A DNA stretch of 64,000 nt from Streptomyces sp. HmicA12 (lineage in GTDB: Bacteria; Actinomycetota; Actinomycetes; Streptomycetales; Streptomycetaceae), in the NCBI RefSeq assembly GCF_000373565.1, contig NZ_KB891799.1, positions 124,001-188,000 of the forward strand, given 5' to 3'. Below, in pieces: positions 50,708 to 59,075 of the stretch; positions within the stretch are counted from its first letter, which is position 1; every line of letters starts with the position of its first letter. The position numbers and the translations under genes were made by a program. Below the pieces are notes generated by a model. The model saw nothing but the letters and a program-made list of their open reading frames with translations, had not been told where the DNA came from and ran no database searches.

Positions 50708-52036
50708 ATGACGCTCACGATGGAACCGGAGCCGGCGCAAGAACTGGCCTCTTCTACCGCCCGCGTCGACGCGGATGCACTGGCCGCCATGCTGCGCGAG
50801 ACCCCGCCCTCCCCCATCACGGCAGCACAGTTGGGGGCCTTGGACCGTGGGCAGTTGTCGCCTGCCGGCCGGGTGGATGCCCTGGCGGTTCTGGAGCGGC
50901 ACATCGCTTGGCTCCAGGCGCTGCAAGCCGGGCTGCTGGCCGACATCGCCACCCACGCCGAGCGCACGGGCGGGGTAGGAGTGGACGACCCGAACTGGGC
51001 CGTGGAAGAGGTGGCTTGCGCGCTCCGCCTGGCCAACTCCACCGCGGCCGACCGCCTTCACATCGCCGAACTGCTCTCGGCGCGCCACCCGAAGACTCTG
51101 GAACTTCTCGGCGACGGCGCCATCTCGTATCAGCAGGCCCGCGCCATGGCGGACCTGTGTGAGGTGCTGCCCGTGTCCACGGCCGGCGAGGTGGAGGCGA
51201 TGATGGCGGACACCATGCCTCGGCAAGCGGCCGGGCAGACGCGAGCCGCAGTGCGCCGCGCGATCCTGAAGGCCGACCCGGAAGGTGCTCAGGCACGGCA
51301 TGAGCAGCGGCGCCGCGACCGCGAGACGGTGCACTACCCGCACGAGGACGGCATGGCGTTCTTCGGAGCACTGCTGCCCGCCCAACAGACCGCCCAGATG
51401 GAGCAGGCCGTAGACGCACACGCCGCCACTTTCGAGGACGACGGCCGCACCCTGCCGCAGAAGCGCGCGGACGCCCTGTACGACCTGGTGGTCAACCAGC
51501 CTCGACAGGAGGGCAGTTCGGCCACCCCAGGCTCACCTCGGGCGATCATCCAGGTCACCGTCGACTTCGACACGTTGCTCGGAGCCGACGACGAGCCCGC
51601 CGAGCTGAAGGGCTACGGCCCCATCACCGCAGACCAGGCCCGCGATCTGGCCTTCGCTCCCGGCACCGTCTGGCGGCGCCTGCTCACCCGCCCCGCCACC
51701 GGTCAGCTGATCAAGGCTGATGCCACCACCTACAGGCCCACCGCGGAGACGGCCCGGCACGTACGGGCCCGGGATCGCGAATGCGCCTTCCCCAGCTGCC
51801 ACATGCCCGCGCAGCGCTGCGACGTGGACCACGTCATCCCCTTCGACCACGAGCACCCCGAGCGGGGAGGCCCCACCGTCCCGGACAACCTGCAGCCCCT
51901 GTGTCGTCGGCACCATCGACTCAAGACTCACGCCAAGGGTTGGACCGTCACCCGGTCCCCGAGCACCGGCACCACCACCTGGACGACACCAACAGGCCAC
52001 ACATACGCCAACACACCTCGTAGATACCGCGAATGA
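50708..52036 (+). CDS. DUF222/13E12-type HNH endonuclease
   Basis: ATG 50708 has GGGGAGG 8 nt upstream; a GTG at 50663 is weaker. Residues ~30-330 are the helical DUF222 domain (LQALQAGLLADIATHAERTG, LLGDGAISYQQARAMADLCE). The C-terminus carries the HNH nuclease motif: CAFPSCHMPAQRCDVDHVIP, then NLQPLCRRHHRLKT, with the metal-binding Cys and His pairs. 442 residues. Members of this actinobacterial family are highly repeated in genomes (13E12 family) and have been viewed as mobile or selfish genes, but no flanking terminal repeats are seen here. Confidence 0.9.
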   Translation: MTLTMEPEPAQELASSTARVDADALAAMLRETPPSPITAAQLGALDRGQLSPAGRVDALAVLERHIAWLQALQAGLLADIATHAERTGGVGVDDPNWAVEEVACALRLANSTAADRLHIAELLSARHPKTLELLGDGAISYQQARAMADLCEVLPVSTAGEVEAMMADTMPRQAAGQTRAAVRRAILKADPEGAQARHEQRRRDRETVHYPHEDGMAFFGALLPAQQTAQMEQAVDAHAATFEDDGRTLPQKRADALYDLVVNQPRQEGSSATPGSPRAIIQVTVDFDTLLGADDEPAELKGYGPITADQARDLAFAPGTVWRRLLTRPATGQLIKADATTYRPTAETARHVRARDRECAFPSCHMPAQRCDVDHVIPFDHEHPERGGPTVPDNLQPLCRRHHRLKTHAKGWTVTRSPSTGTTTWTTPTGHTYANTPRRYRE

Positions 52037-52151
52037 GCCCTCGAGGTGGGGCGAGGGCTGGAGGAGCCGGTCGTGGGAGTGCATCAGCTGCGCAGCGGGG
52101 CTCCGCCCTGCGTGGCGGTGTTCCGCCCCCACACCGACGAATCCTGGCCCA

Positions 52152-53090
52152 CTACCGCTCCCTTCGGACGCGCACGGCCTCGATGCACCAGGTGAACGCA
52201 GGCACCAGGCTCTCCGGAGCGGGCCAGCCATTGATCACTGCGAGCAGCTGGAGGTACCGGTCTCGGCGCGGGTCGCTCATACCCCCCAGCCGGGCCAGCA
52301 GCAGGCGGCGCAGCTCGGCATCGTCGGGGCGGCCAAGGACCTGTGCATAGTGGGCCGCAATCGCTGCGACGATCGAATCGCCTTGGCGCGAGTCCGGGGC
52401 GATGCCCGCCGCCAAGGCGGGGCCGACCCGGTCACGGACGACCACACCGAGGTCGCGGCGCGGGCCCGCGGTCTCGGCTAGTGCCTGTTCGGTCGCGAGG
52501 TCCTCGGCCATCCGCCGCACGCCGACGCGAAAATCCGGGTCCGCGACCAGTTCGGCCCACTCCACCCATGCACGGACCTGCTGTGTCTCAGGACTGTCGG
52601 GCAGCTCAGGTGTCATCGAGCGCCGGATGCCCTCGAACGCGGGGTCGGCGCCGAGACCGTTGAAGGCGGCATCGAGGAAGTCGCCGATCAGACGTCTCCG
52701 TTCGTCCTCGGAGAGCTGGGCCAGCTTGTGCATGAGATCCGTCTCCTCAGCAGTCAGTCCGCGCTCGGCCACCGCCGTCAGCACCGCATGCCGCAAGCGC
52801 AGGACGCGGATCTGCACGGCCAGAGCTTCGGCATGCGTCGCGGCGACCTCGGGAAGCGAGAGCTCCCGCTGCACGACCCGGCTGATCGTGGGCAGGTCCA
52901 CCCCCAGGGCCCGAAGGGTCCGCACAAGGTCCAGGCGCGCGACGGCATCGATGTCGTACAGGCGGTAGCCGGCCGGGCTGCGGTCCGTCGGCGCCACGAT
53001 CCCGCGATCGGAGTAGAACCGAATGGTCTTGACCGTCAGACCGGTCCGTCGGGCCAGTTCGCCGATCGAGTAGAGCGCGTCGCCTTCCAT
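52152..53090 (-). CDS. MerR-family transcriptional regulator
   Basis: The N-terminal MerR winged helix is clear: YSIGELARRTGLTVKTIRFY, SDRGIVAPTDRSPAGYRLYD. A dimerisation coiled coil follows (~residues 75-115), and the long C-terminal half is helical, probably a ligand pocket. 312 residues is long for the family, similar to multidrug-type regulators. It has no obvious target gene beside it; a perfect 19-bp dyad just upstream suggests autoregulation. Confidence 0.88.
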   Translation of the reverse strand: MEGDALYSIGELARRTGLTVKTIRFYSDRGIVAPTDRSPAGYRLYDIDAVARLDLVRTLRALGVDLPTISRVVQRELSLPEVAATHAEALAVQIRVLRLRHAVLTAVAERGLTAEETDLMHKLAQLSEDERRRLIGDFLDAAFNGLGADPAFEGIRRSMTPELPDSPETQQVRAWVEWAELVADPDFRVGVRRMAEDLATEQALAETAGPRRDLGVVVRDRVGPALAAGIAPDSRQGDSIVAAIAAHYAQVLGRPDDAELRRLLLARLGGMSDPRRDRYLQLLAVINGWPAPESLVPAFTWCIEAVRVRRER

Positions 53091-53104
53091 GCCCCCACCT
53101 TGGC

Positions 53105-53123
53105 GTCTCCCCCTACGGGAGAC
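53105..53123. promoter_or_regulatory. MerR operator upstream of the merR gene
   Basis: GTCTCCC-cctac-GGGAGAC is a perfect 7-bp dyad, 15 bp before the MerR start. The form (CTCCC...GGGAG) is the usual MerR-family site. Confidence 0.7.
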
Positions 53124-53172
53124 TCAAGCCCATCCGCCTGCCGACGGACGATCGCTACGGCTACGGCTACGG

Positions 53173-53442
53173 CTACGCCCGGGAGGCGATCCGCAACGTA
53201 TCGGTCAGTGCCTGGGTCAACTCCCTTGCCAGGTGCCGCAGTTCGGTCGGACCCAGCTCGTCCACCAGCTGCCGCGCGTGCCCGAGCAGCACTCCGGCCA
53301 TCTCCATCTGCACCGCCTCGACAGCGTCCGCCCGACGCGACACCGGCCCCGGGCAGTCCGGATCGCCGATGACGTACGCGGCCCTGCCGTCCGCGCCGGT
53401 CCAGGGCAGAAGGCGCGGTTCCTGCGGTTCCGGGCAGCTCAT
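53173..53442 (-). CDS. Small uncharacterised cytosolic protein
   Basis: An 89-residue acidic protein of unknown function (WTGADGRAAYVIGDPDCPGP, then MEMAGVLLGHARQLVDELGP). Its ATG overlaps the stop of the upstream membrane protein by 4 bp (ATGA), so the two are translationally coupled. Pairs of this type next to a small GntR regulator are, as I recall, common in Streptomyces. No motif identifies its role. Confidence 0.7.
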   Translation of the reverse strand: MSCPEPQEPRLLPWTGADGRAAYVIGDPDCPGPVSRRADAVEAVQMEMAGVLLGHARQLVDELGPTELRHLARELTQALTDTLRIASRA

Positions 53443-53759
53443 GCGACCTCCAGGCCGTGGATGACGTACAGGCCCGGCCCGTCGTGGCCGAAGTCCGCGA
53501 GCAGCAACTCCCCTCGCCGGGATGCCTGTTCGGCGGCGACGACGTAGGGGCGGACCAGGCGGGTGGCGTCCCCGTTCAGCGGGCGTTCCGGGCGGCGGGG
53601 GGTGTGGTGCGCGGGCCAGGGCAGGACCGGTGGCTCCGGAGTGCGGCGGTGGCGGCCGCTCGGCGCCGGGAACGTCGCGCGGGCGAGCGATACGAGGACC
53701 GCGATCGCCACCAGCAGAAAGCTCACCTCGGCGAGGACAGCAGGCATATGGTCGCCCAT
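53439..53759 (-). CDS. Small single-span membrane protein
   Basis: ATG 53759 is selected because AAGGAGG lies about 9 nt upstream. 106 residues: one membrane span near the N-terminus (VLAEVSFLLVAIAVLVSLA), then a basic proline-rich cytoplasmic stretch. A conserved end follows (VRPYVVAAEQASRRGELLLA, ending DGPGLYVIHGLEVA). The function is unknown. First gene of a coupled pair that faces a small GntR gene across a 161-bp region holding a dyad. Confidence 0.7.
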   Translation of the reverse strand: MGDHMPAVLAEVSFLLVAIAVLVSLARATFPAPSGRHRRTPEPPVLPWPAHHTPRRPERPLNGDATRLVRPYVVAAEQASRRGELLLADFGHDGPGLYVIHGLEVA

Positions 53760-53857
53760 GCGCCAGTTCCTCCTTGTGTAGCTGGTGCCATGCCCCGGGA
53801 CGGGCGCAACCGTCGCCGGGATCTTTTCGTGCCTGACGTACACCGAGCTACATCCCT

Positions 53858-53873
53858 CTGTATACAAGTACAG
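53858..53873. promoter_or_regulatory. Probable GntR operator between divergent genes
   Basis: CTGTATACAAGTACAG is a dyad (CTGTA-N6-TACAG) and also contains TGTATACA. It is AT-rich against the background and lies between the small membrane-protein and GntR genes. Confidence 0.6.
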
Positions 53874-53920
53874 GCGGATCTAAAGAACTGCGCAGGTCAG
53901 GGGCGGTCTACCGTGGAGGG

Positions 53921-54211
53921 ATGACCGAAGCAGAGAAGCCCGGCAAGGCGTCCGGGGCCTTGGACCCGCACAGCGCCACACCGTTGTACGTCCAGCTCGC
54001 CAACGTCATCGAGGCGGGCATCCGCGCCGGCTCGCTGGCGCCCGACCGCCCCATCCCCTCCGAGAACGCGATGGCCGACGAGTACGGCGTGGCCCGGCTC
54101 ACCGCCCGCCGCGCCGCTCAGGAACTCCGCGAACGCGGCCTCATCGTCACCGTGCGGGGCAAGGGGTCCTTCGTCGCCAAGAATCCGCCGGTGCAGGAAG
54201 GTTCTGGCTGA
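53921..54211 (+). CDS. Short GntR-family regulator (DNA-binding domain only)
   Basis: 96 residues, which is just a winged helix of the GntR/YtrA type: SATPLYVQLANVIEAGIRAG, IPSENAMADEYGVARLTARR and AAQELRERGLIVTVRGKGSF. There is no C-terminal effector domain, so ligand sensing is not obvious; regulation may rely on dimerisation or a partner protein. It faces the coupled pair of small genes across a shared dyad, which is its likely target. Confidence 0.88.
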   Translation: MTEAEKPGKASGALDPHSATPLYVQLANVIEAGIRAGSLAPDRPIPSENAMADEYGVARLTARRAAQELRERGLIVTVRGKGSFVAKNPPVQEGSG

Positions 54212-54280
54212 GCCGCGTCGCGGGAGGCCCGTCGTTAAATGCCTCGACGTCGGTCGCGGCGATCGGGGACGCTTCGCGCG

Positions 54281-54787
54281 ATGACACGAATCGATGACAC
54301 ACCGCCCGCGTGGGACGAACGCACCCAGCTCACCACGTTCCTCGACTACGCACGGGACACCGCCCGCGCCAAGTGCGATGCCGTCTCGGCGGAGAACGCC
54401 CGCAAGGCGCTCCTGCCGGGCTCACCGCTGATGACCATGAGCGGAGTGATCAACCATCTCCGCTGGGTCGAGTACTACTGGTTCCAGGTGATCTTCCTCG
54501 GGGAGGAGGACCAGGGTCCCTGGACCGATGAGGACCCCGACCGCGAGATGCGTATCGCCGTCGACTTCCCGCTCACGCAGTTGCTCGACGAGTACGCGGA
54601 ACAGAGCGCCCGGTACCGCGAACTGGCCGCCGGGAACGGCCTGGACAAGAAGGCCCAGCGCGCCGTCCGCGACGATCTCCACGTCGACCTGCGCTGGATC
54701 CTCCTCCACCTCACCGAGGAGACGGCCCGCCACAACGGCCACCTGGACATCCTGCGCGAGCTGCTCGACGGCACGACCGGCGACTAG
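54281..54787 (+). CDS. DinB/DUF664-fold protein
   Basis: 168 residues forming a four-helix bundle of the DinB/YfiT type. The three metal-ligand histidines are placed as in the family: one in GVINHLRWVEYYWF and two in HLTEETARHNGHLDILRE. In actinobacteria such proteins often act as mycothiol-dependent enzymes, but the substrate here is unknown. ATG 54281 gives the family N-terminus; a longer frame from 54239 is Arg-rich and unlikely. No recognisable partner nearby. Confidence 0.85.
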   Translation: MTRIDDTPPAWDERTQLTTFLDYARDTARAKCDAVSAENARKALLPGSPLMTMSGVINHLRWVEYYWFQVIFLGEEDQGPWTDEDPDREMRIAVDFPLTQLLDEYAEQSARYRELAAGNGLDKKAQRAVRDDLHVDLRWILLHLTEETARHNGHLDILRELLDGTTGD

Positions 54788-54795
54788 ACCCGCGG

Positions 54796-54821
54796 GTCCG
54801 CGGGTCCGCGGACCCGCGGAC
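54796..54821. terminator. Perfect 26-bp palindrome, bidirectional terminator
   Basis: A self-complementary sequence without a spacer (left half GTCCGCGGGTCCG) lies between the converging DinB-like and GNAT genes. Confidence 0.75.
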
Positions 54822-54826
54822 GGGCC

Positions 54827-55813
54827 CTAAGCCACCGGGGCCGAGAAGATGAGGCGGACTTCCGTGGTGCTGTAGCCGGCGCGGGTGAACGCCGCTGCCA
54901 TCGGCCGATTGCCGAGGTCGGTGGTGGCGGTGATGCGCTCCGCGCCGCTCGCGGCCTGGAACAGGGTGATGGCGGCGAGGATCTCCGACACGTAGCCGCG
55001 GCCGCGCAGTTCGGGGACGACGCCGAGGTAGCCCACGTTGCGGGTGTACGGAGTGGCCGACGGGATCGCGAGGCCGGCCAGGGCGCCGTCCGGGGTGTAC
55101 GCGAGGCGCCACCAGTCCCGCTTGGCGGGGCGGTCGAGATAGAACTGCAGGCTTTCGCGGGCGGTGGCCTCACGACCCGTGGCCGCCTCGCTCTCGACGG
55201 TGTGGGCGTCGAGCGTGCCCTCGGCAACGCGCAGCATCGCCTGGAGGAAGACCTCGTCGTCCGGTTCCGGGGAGAACACCAGCCGCTCGGGCTCGGCGGG
55301 CAGCGGCGACTCCGGAGTCCACTCGAACTGCAGCCGCTCCACCTCGACGCTCAGGCCCGCGAGGCGCGCGGCCCCCTGGCGCCAGGTCACGGCGGCGACG
55401 TGCTCGGGGTCGTCGCGCCAGGCGCCGGGCAGCCGCATGAGGTTGTACAGCGGCGGGGCCTCTGCGCCGGTCTCACGGAAGGCCTGGTGCCCCGCGTCGA
55501 GGAGGGCGGCGCCGAGGGCGGCCCGTTCGGCGACGGGCACCTCGTCGGCTATCGCGAGGCAGTCGAGAGCGAGCGGGTGCGTGCTGTCGCTCTGCCCCCA
55601 CCACAGGGCGCGGGCCAGGACCCGGCCGTCCGGGCTCCAGGCTGCCCAGGTCCACTCCGGGCGGTACTGCCGCTGGGCAGCCTCCTCGCGGTAGGCGTCG
55701 GCGGGCAGCCGCCACACGGGTTCGCCGGAGGTGAGGGCCAGGACTTGGTCGAGTTCGGCGCCGGGGCCCGGCACGGAGGAAAAGCGAGGAGCGGTGTTGC
55801 CGGAAAAGGTCAT
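54827..55813 (-). CDS. GNAT N-acetyltransferase
   Basis: 328 residues. The C-terminal half has the acetyl-CoA-binding motif of the GNAT fold: VGYLGVVPELRGRGYVSEIL, and TTDLGNRPMAAAFTRAGY. The N-terminal half (PEWTWAAWSPDGRVLARALWW and so on) looks like a degenerate second GNAT domain. The acceptor is not known. It converges with the DinB-like gene. Confidence 0.82.
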   Translation of the reverse strand: MTFSGNTAPRFSSVPGPGAELDQVLALTSGEPVWRLPADAYREEAAQRQYRPEWTWAAWSPDGRVLARALWWGQSDSTHPLALDCLAIADEVPVAERAALGAALLDAGHQAFRETGAEAPPLYNLMRLPGAWRDDPEHVAAVTWRQGAARLAGLSVEVERLQFEWTPESPLPAEPERLVFSPEPDDEVFLQAMLRVAEGTLDAHTVESEAATGREATARESLQFYLDRPAKRDWWRLAYTPDGALAGLAIPSATPYTRNVGYLGVVPELRGRGYVSEILAAITLFQAASGAERITATTDLGNRPMAAAFTRAGYSTTEVRLIFSAPVA

Positions 55814-56007
55814 TCAGCCATCTTTCGGGCGTCAGGGTGCCGGTCGACGGCGCGTTGGCGGGCCGCCGACCGGTGGAAGGATGCGGTAACGACAGGGCCG
55901 CCGGAAGCGGCCGATCGCACGTCACGGCCGACGCATGCGGCGTCGGCCGTGGGTGATCCTGTCAGGGGTACCCGTGCGGGGCAACGGAATTGGCTCCGCC
56001 GCAGGAC

Positions 56008-56090
56008 AGCGGGACTGCCGGACAGCGGGACTGCCAGACAGCCGGACAGACAGAGCGGGCAGAGCGGGCAGCCAGAGAAGGACCTAGGGC
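56008..56090. repeat. Short repeats in the gap after cobM
   Basis: Degenerate units of GGACAGCGGGACTGCC and AGAGCGGGC type in the 285-nt gap between the GNAT start and the cobM end. No gene is seen in this gap. Confidence 0.75.
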
Positions 56091-56098
56091 TTACGCCC

Positions 56099-56848
56099 TC
56101 AGCAGCTGTGCCGGTCCCGCTCCACCGAGTACAGATGGCTGTCCCGGAACTGGGACGCGCCCAGCGTGCGGCCCACCAGGATCACCGCCGTACGCAGCAC
56201 ACCCGACGCCTTCACCTGGTCGGCGATGTCGCCCAGCGTGCCGCGCAGGACGAGTTCGTTGTCGCGGCTGGCGTAGGCGACGACCGCGGCGGGGCAGTCG
56301 GCGCCGTAGCGCGGCAGCAGCTCCGAGACGATGCGGTCGACGTAGCGCGCGCCCAGGTGCAGGACGAGCAGCGCGCCGCTCGCGCCCAGCGTCGCCAGGT
56401 CCTCGCCGGGCGGCATGGGCGTCGCCTGCTGCGCGATGCGGGTCAGGATGACGGTCTGGCCGACCGTGGGGACCGTCAGTTCCCGCTTCAGGGCCGCCGC
56501 GGCCGCGGCGAACGCCGGGACGCCGGGGACGACCTCGTACGGGATGCCGTGCGCGTCCAGGCGGCGCATCTGTTCCGCGACCGCGGAGAACACCGACGGG
56601 TCGCCGGAGTGGAGCCGGGCCACGTCCAGGCCGGCCTCGTGGGCGGCGACCAACTCCCGCTCGATGGCGTCGAGATCGAGGTTCGCCGTGTCGACGAGTC
56701 GAGCGTCCGGCGGGCACTCCGCGAGGAGTTCGGCGGGGACGAGCGAACCCGCGTACAGGCACACCTGGCAGGCCGCCAGCGTGCGCGCGCCGCGCAGCGT
56801 GATCAGGTCGGCGGCGCCGGGGCCCGCTCCGATGAAGTAGACGGTCAT
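56099..56848 (-). CDS. cobM: Precorrin-4 C11-methyltransferase
   Basis: 249 residues, a SAM-dependent tetrapyrrole methylase: VYFIGAGPGAADLITLRGAR at the start, DVARLHSGDPSVFSAVAEQM and VPGVPAFAAAAAALKRELTV in the active-site region. It methylates C11 of the corrin ring. Its ATG overlaps the end of cobL by 4 bp, so cobL-cobM is a coupled operon, about 8 kb from the other cob genes. Confidence 0.95.
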   Translation of the reverse strand: MTVYFIGAGPGAADLITLRGARTLAACQVCLYAGSLVPAELLAECPPDARLVDTANLDLDAIERELVAAHEAGLDVARLHSGDPSVFSAVAEQMRRLDAHGIPYEVVPGVPAFAAAAAALKRELTVPTVGQTVILTRIAQQATPMPPGEDLATLGASGALLVLHLGARYVDRIVSELLPRYGADCPAAVVAYASRDNELVLRGTLGDIADQVKASGVLRTAVILVGRTLGASQFRDSHLYSVERDRHSC

Positions 56849-58326
56849 CGTTCCTCAGGCCCTGCTTTCGATACGGGTTGCGTCCGATTACGGATCTCGT
56901 CCGGTACGGGTTGCCTCCGATTACGGATCTCGTCCGGTACGGGTTGCCTCCGATTACGGATCTCGTCCGGTACGGGTTGCCTCCGACCGCGGAACTCGTC
57001 CGACACGGGTTGCGTCCGACCGCGGAACTCGTCCGACACGGGTTGCGTCCGACCGCGGAACTCGTTCGACACGGATTTCGTCACTGACCATTGCGTGACC
57101 GGCATCGCCTGGCGCCAGCCCGTGAAGCCGCCGACGGGGACGGCGTGCGCCACCGAGAGCTTCACCAGGTCGCCGCCCCACCGCCGGTACCGGTCGGCGA
57201 GCAGCGCCTCCGACTCCAGCGTCACCGTGTTCGCGACCAGGCGTCCGCCGGGGCGCAGCGCTTCCCAGCACGCGTCCAGCAGGCCCGGGGCCGTGAGGCC
57301 GCCGCCGATGAACACCGCGTCCGGGGTGGGGAGTTCGGCCAGGGCCTTCGGTGCCGGGCCCGTCACGACGGTCAGGCCCGGTACGCCGAGGCGCGCCGCG
57401 TTCCGGGTGATCCGCTCGGCCCGTTCCGGCGAGCGTTCCACCGCGTACGCGCGGCACGACGGGTGGGTGCGCATCCACTCGACGCCGATCGAGCCCGAGC
57501 CGCCGCCGACGTCCCACAGGAGTTCGCCGGGGGCGGGGGCGAGCGCGGCCAGGGTCGCGGCGCGGACGTGGCGCTTGGTGAGCTGGCCATCGTGTTCGTA
57601 CGCGGTGTCCGGCAGTCCGGGAACCGCCCCCAGGCGCAGGGCGTCGGCGGCGCGTACGCACTCGACCGCGATCACGTTCAGGGCGTCGCCCGACGGGTGG
57701 GCCCAGTCCTGGGCCACGCCCTCGTACGCGGACTCGGCCTCCGAGCCGAGCTGTTCGAGGACCGTCAGGCGGCTCGGGCCGAAGCCCCGGTCGGTGAGGA
57801 GGGCCGCCACCGTCGCCGGGGTGTCCGCGCCCGCCGACAGGACCAAGACCCGGCGGCCGTCGTGCAGCGCGGCGGCGAGGCGGTCGGCCGGGCGGCCCAC
57901 CAGCGTCACCGTCTCCGTGTCCTCCAGCGGCCAGCCGAGGCGGGCGCACGCGTAGGAGACGGAGGAGGGATGGGGCAGGACGTGAAAGGCGTGGGCACCC
58001 GCCGTCTCCGCCAGCGTGCGGCCGATGCCGTAGAACAGGGGGTCGCCGCTGGCCAGGATCGCGAGGCGGCGGCCCCGGAAGCGGTCGAGGAGGGCCGGGA
58101 CGGCGGGGCGCAGCGGGGACGGCCACGGCACCTGTTCCGCCGGGCACGCGTCGGCCGGGAGCAGCGCGAGCTGGCGCGGGCCGCCGATGACGACCTCCGC
58201 GTCGGCGAGCGCCGCGCGGGACGCCTCGGGCAGGCCGGGCCAGCCGTCGGCGCCGATCCCCACGACGGTCGCCCAGGGTATCGCCGGTTCCTCGTTCGCG
58301 CGCGTCACGGGAGTCGCGGGAGTCAC
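56845..58326 (-). CDS. cobL: Precorrin-6B C5,15-methyltransferase (decarboxylating), CbiE-CbiT fusion
   Basis: The CbiE methylase is at ~15-225 (ATVVGIGADGWPGLPEASRA, LAILASGDPLFYGIG) and the CbiT-like methyltransferase at ~240-400 (LTKRHVRAATLAALAPAPGE, LLWDVGGGSGSIGVEWMR). It methylates C5 and C15 and decarboxylates the ring side chain. 493 residues: the natural end is near MPVTQWSVTK. After it come ~75 extra residues built from 11-residue repeats (TQPVSDEFRGR, later RQPVPDEIRNR) from a 33-bp minisatellite. GTG 58326 is the listed start. No cobalamin riboswitch is seen upstream, unlike cobN. Confidence 0.93.
   Translation of the reverse strand: MTPATPVTRANEEPAIPWATVVGIGADGWPGLPEASRAALADAEVVIGGPRQLALLPADACPAEQVPWPSPLRPAVPALLDRFRGRRLAILASGDPLFYGIGRTLAETAGAHAFHVLPHPSSVSYACARLGWPLEDTETVTLVGRPADRLAAALHDGRRVLVLSAGADTPATVAALLTDRGFGPSRLTVLEQLGSEAESAYEGVAQDWAHPSGDALNVIAVECVRAADALRLGAVPGLPDTAYEHDGQLTKRHVRAATLAALAPAPGELLWDVGGGSGSIGVEWMRTHPSCRAYAVERSPERAERITRNAARLGVPGLTVVTGPAPKALAELPTPDAVFIGGGLTAPGLLDACWEALRPGGRLVANTVTLESEALLADRYRRWGGDLVKLSVAHAVPVGGFTGWRQAMPVTQWSVTKSVSNEFRGRTQPVSDEFRGRTQPVSDEFRGRRQPVPDEIRNRRQPVPDEIRNRRQPVPDEIRNRTQPVSKAGPEER
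56872..57080 (-). repeat. 33-bp minisatellite forming the C-terminal tail of CobL
   Basis: About six units of 33 bp, in two subtypes: GTTGCCTCCGATTACGGATC in one, GTTGCGTCCGACCGCGGAAC in the other (plus-strand view). The period is a multiple of 3 and the frame stays open through all units. Confidence 0.93.
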
Positions 58327-58468
58327 TGCCTGGTACCTCGTGCCGGGTGCGTCATGCTCGGAAACGTCACAACATCAAGACCGACGACGACGTCAAGAAC
58401 GTCCACGTCGGGAGCCGCACTCTATCGGGCGACACCGGCTCCCCCGCCGAGCGCCCCAGGGAGCCCCG

Positions 58469-58879
58469 ATGCCCCGCACCACCCTCACCGGCCGGCTCGC
58501 GCCGATCATGCCGAGCCGCGATCTGACCGTCAGCACCGACTTCTACGCCGCCCTCGGGTTCACCGTCGACGGTCACTATCCCGACGACGGCTACCTCATC
58601 CTCGTACGCGACGAGGCCGAGCTGCACTTCTTCCACGCGCCCGAGACCGACCCGCTGACCACCGCGCACGGCGCGTACCTGCGGCTGGACGGCGGCGCGC
58701 ACGTCGTCGACGCGCTGCACGAGGAGTGGCGGGACGGCGGACCGAGCGCCGACCCGTACGCGACGCCGCGGCTCGTCGAGCCCGACGACACCGTGTACGG
58801 GATGCGGGAGTTCGCGCTCGTCGACCCCGACGGGAATCTGCTGCGGATCGGCTCCGCGCTGGAGGACACCGAGGGCTGA
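58469..58879 (+). CDS. VOC (glyoxalase/bleomycin-resistance) family protein
   Basis: 136 residues with the paired beta-alpha-beta repeats of the vicinal oxygen chelate fold: IMPSRDLTVSTDFYAALGFT, LHFFHAPETDPLTTAHGAYL, and FALVDPDGNLLRIG at the C-terminus. AGGGAG precedes the ATG. It looks like a bleomycin-binding resistance type rather than a metal enzyme, judging by its similarity in length and the FALVDPDGN ending; the ligand is unproven. Confidence 0.88.
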   Translation: MPRTTLTGRLAPIMPSRDLTVSTDFYAALGFTVDGHYPDDGYLILVRDEAELHFFHAPETDPLTTAHGAYLRLDGGAHVVDALHEEWRDGGPSADPYATPRLVEPDDTVYGMREFALVDPDGNLLRIGSALEDTEG

Positions 58880-58942
58880 TCCGGCACCCGGGCCGACGCG
58901 CCGCCGGGCGTCGCGGTCCGCGCGGCGGCGCCCCGCACGGTG

Positions 58943-59048
58943 TTACCTCAAAGGCGCGCGTCACCTCAAAGGCGTGTGTTGCCTCAAAGGCGCGTGTTAC
59001 CTCAAGGCGTGTGTTGCCTCAAGGCGCGTGTTACCTCAAAGGCGCAGG
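58943..59048 (+). repeat. ~19-bp minisatellite upstream of the DUF6049-like gene
   Basis: Six copies of GTTACCTCAAAGGCGCGT-like units (GTT/GTC ACC or GCC, one or two As dropped in some) end about 30 nt before the next start codon. Any promoter for that gene must lie within or upstream of this array. Confidence 0.92.
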
Positions 59049-59075
59049 GCACCGAGCGGGAGGAACGGGACGGAC

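Noticed and set aside
50708..52036. Mobile element or intein around the HNH gene
   Set aside because: No terminal inverted repeats, target duplications or interrupted host gene are visible; it stands as an ordinary 13E12-type gene.
55202..57955. Open frame of about 917 codons on the plus strand over GNAT, cobM and cobL
   Set aside because: Antisense to three recognised genes and to the 33-bp array; arbitrary composition.
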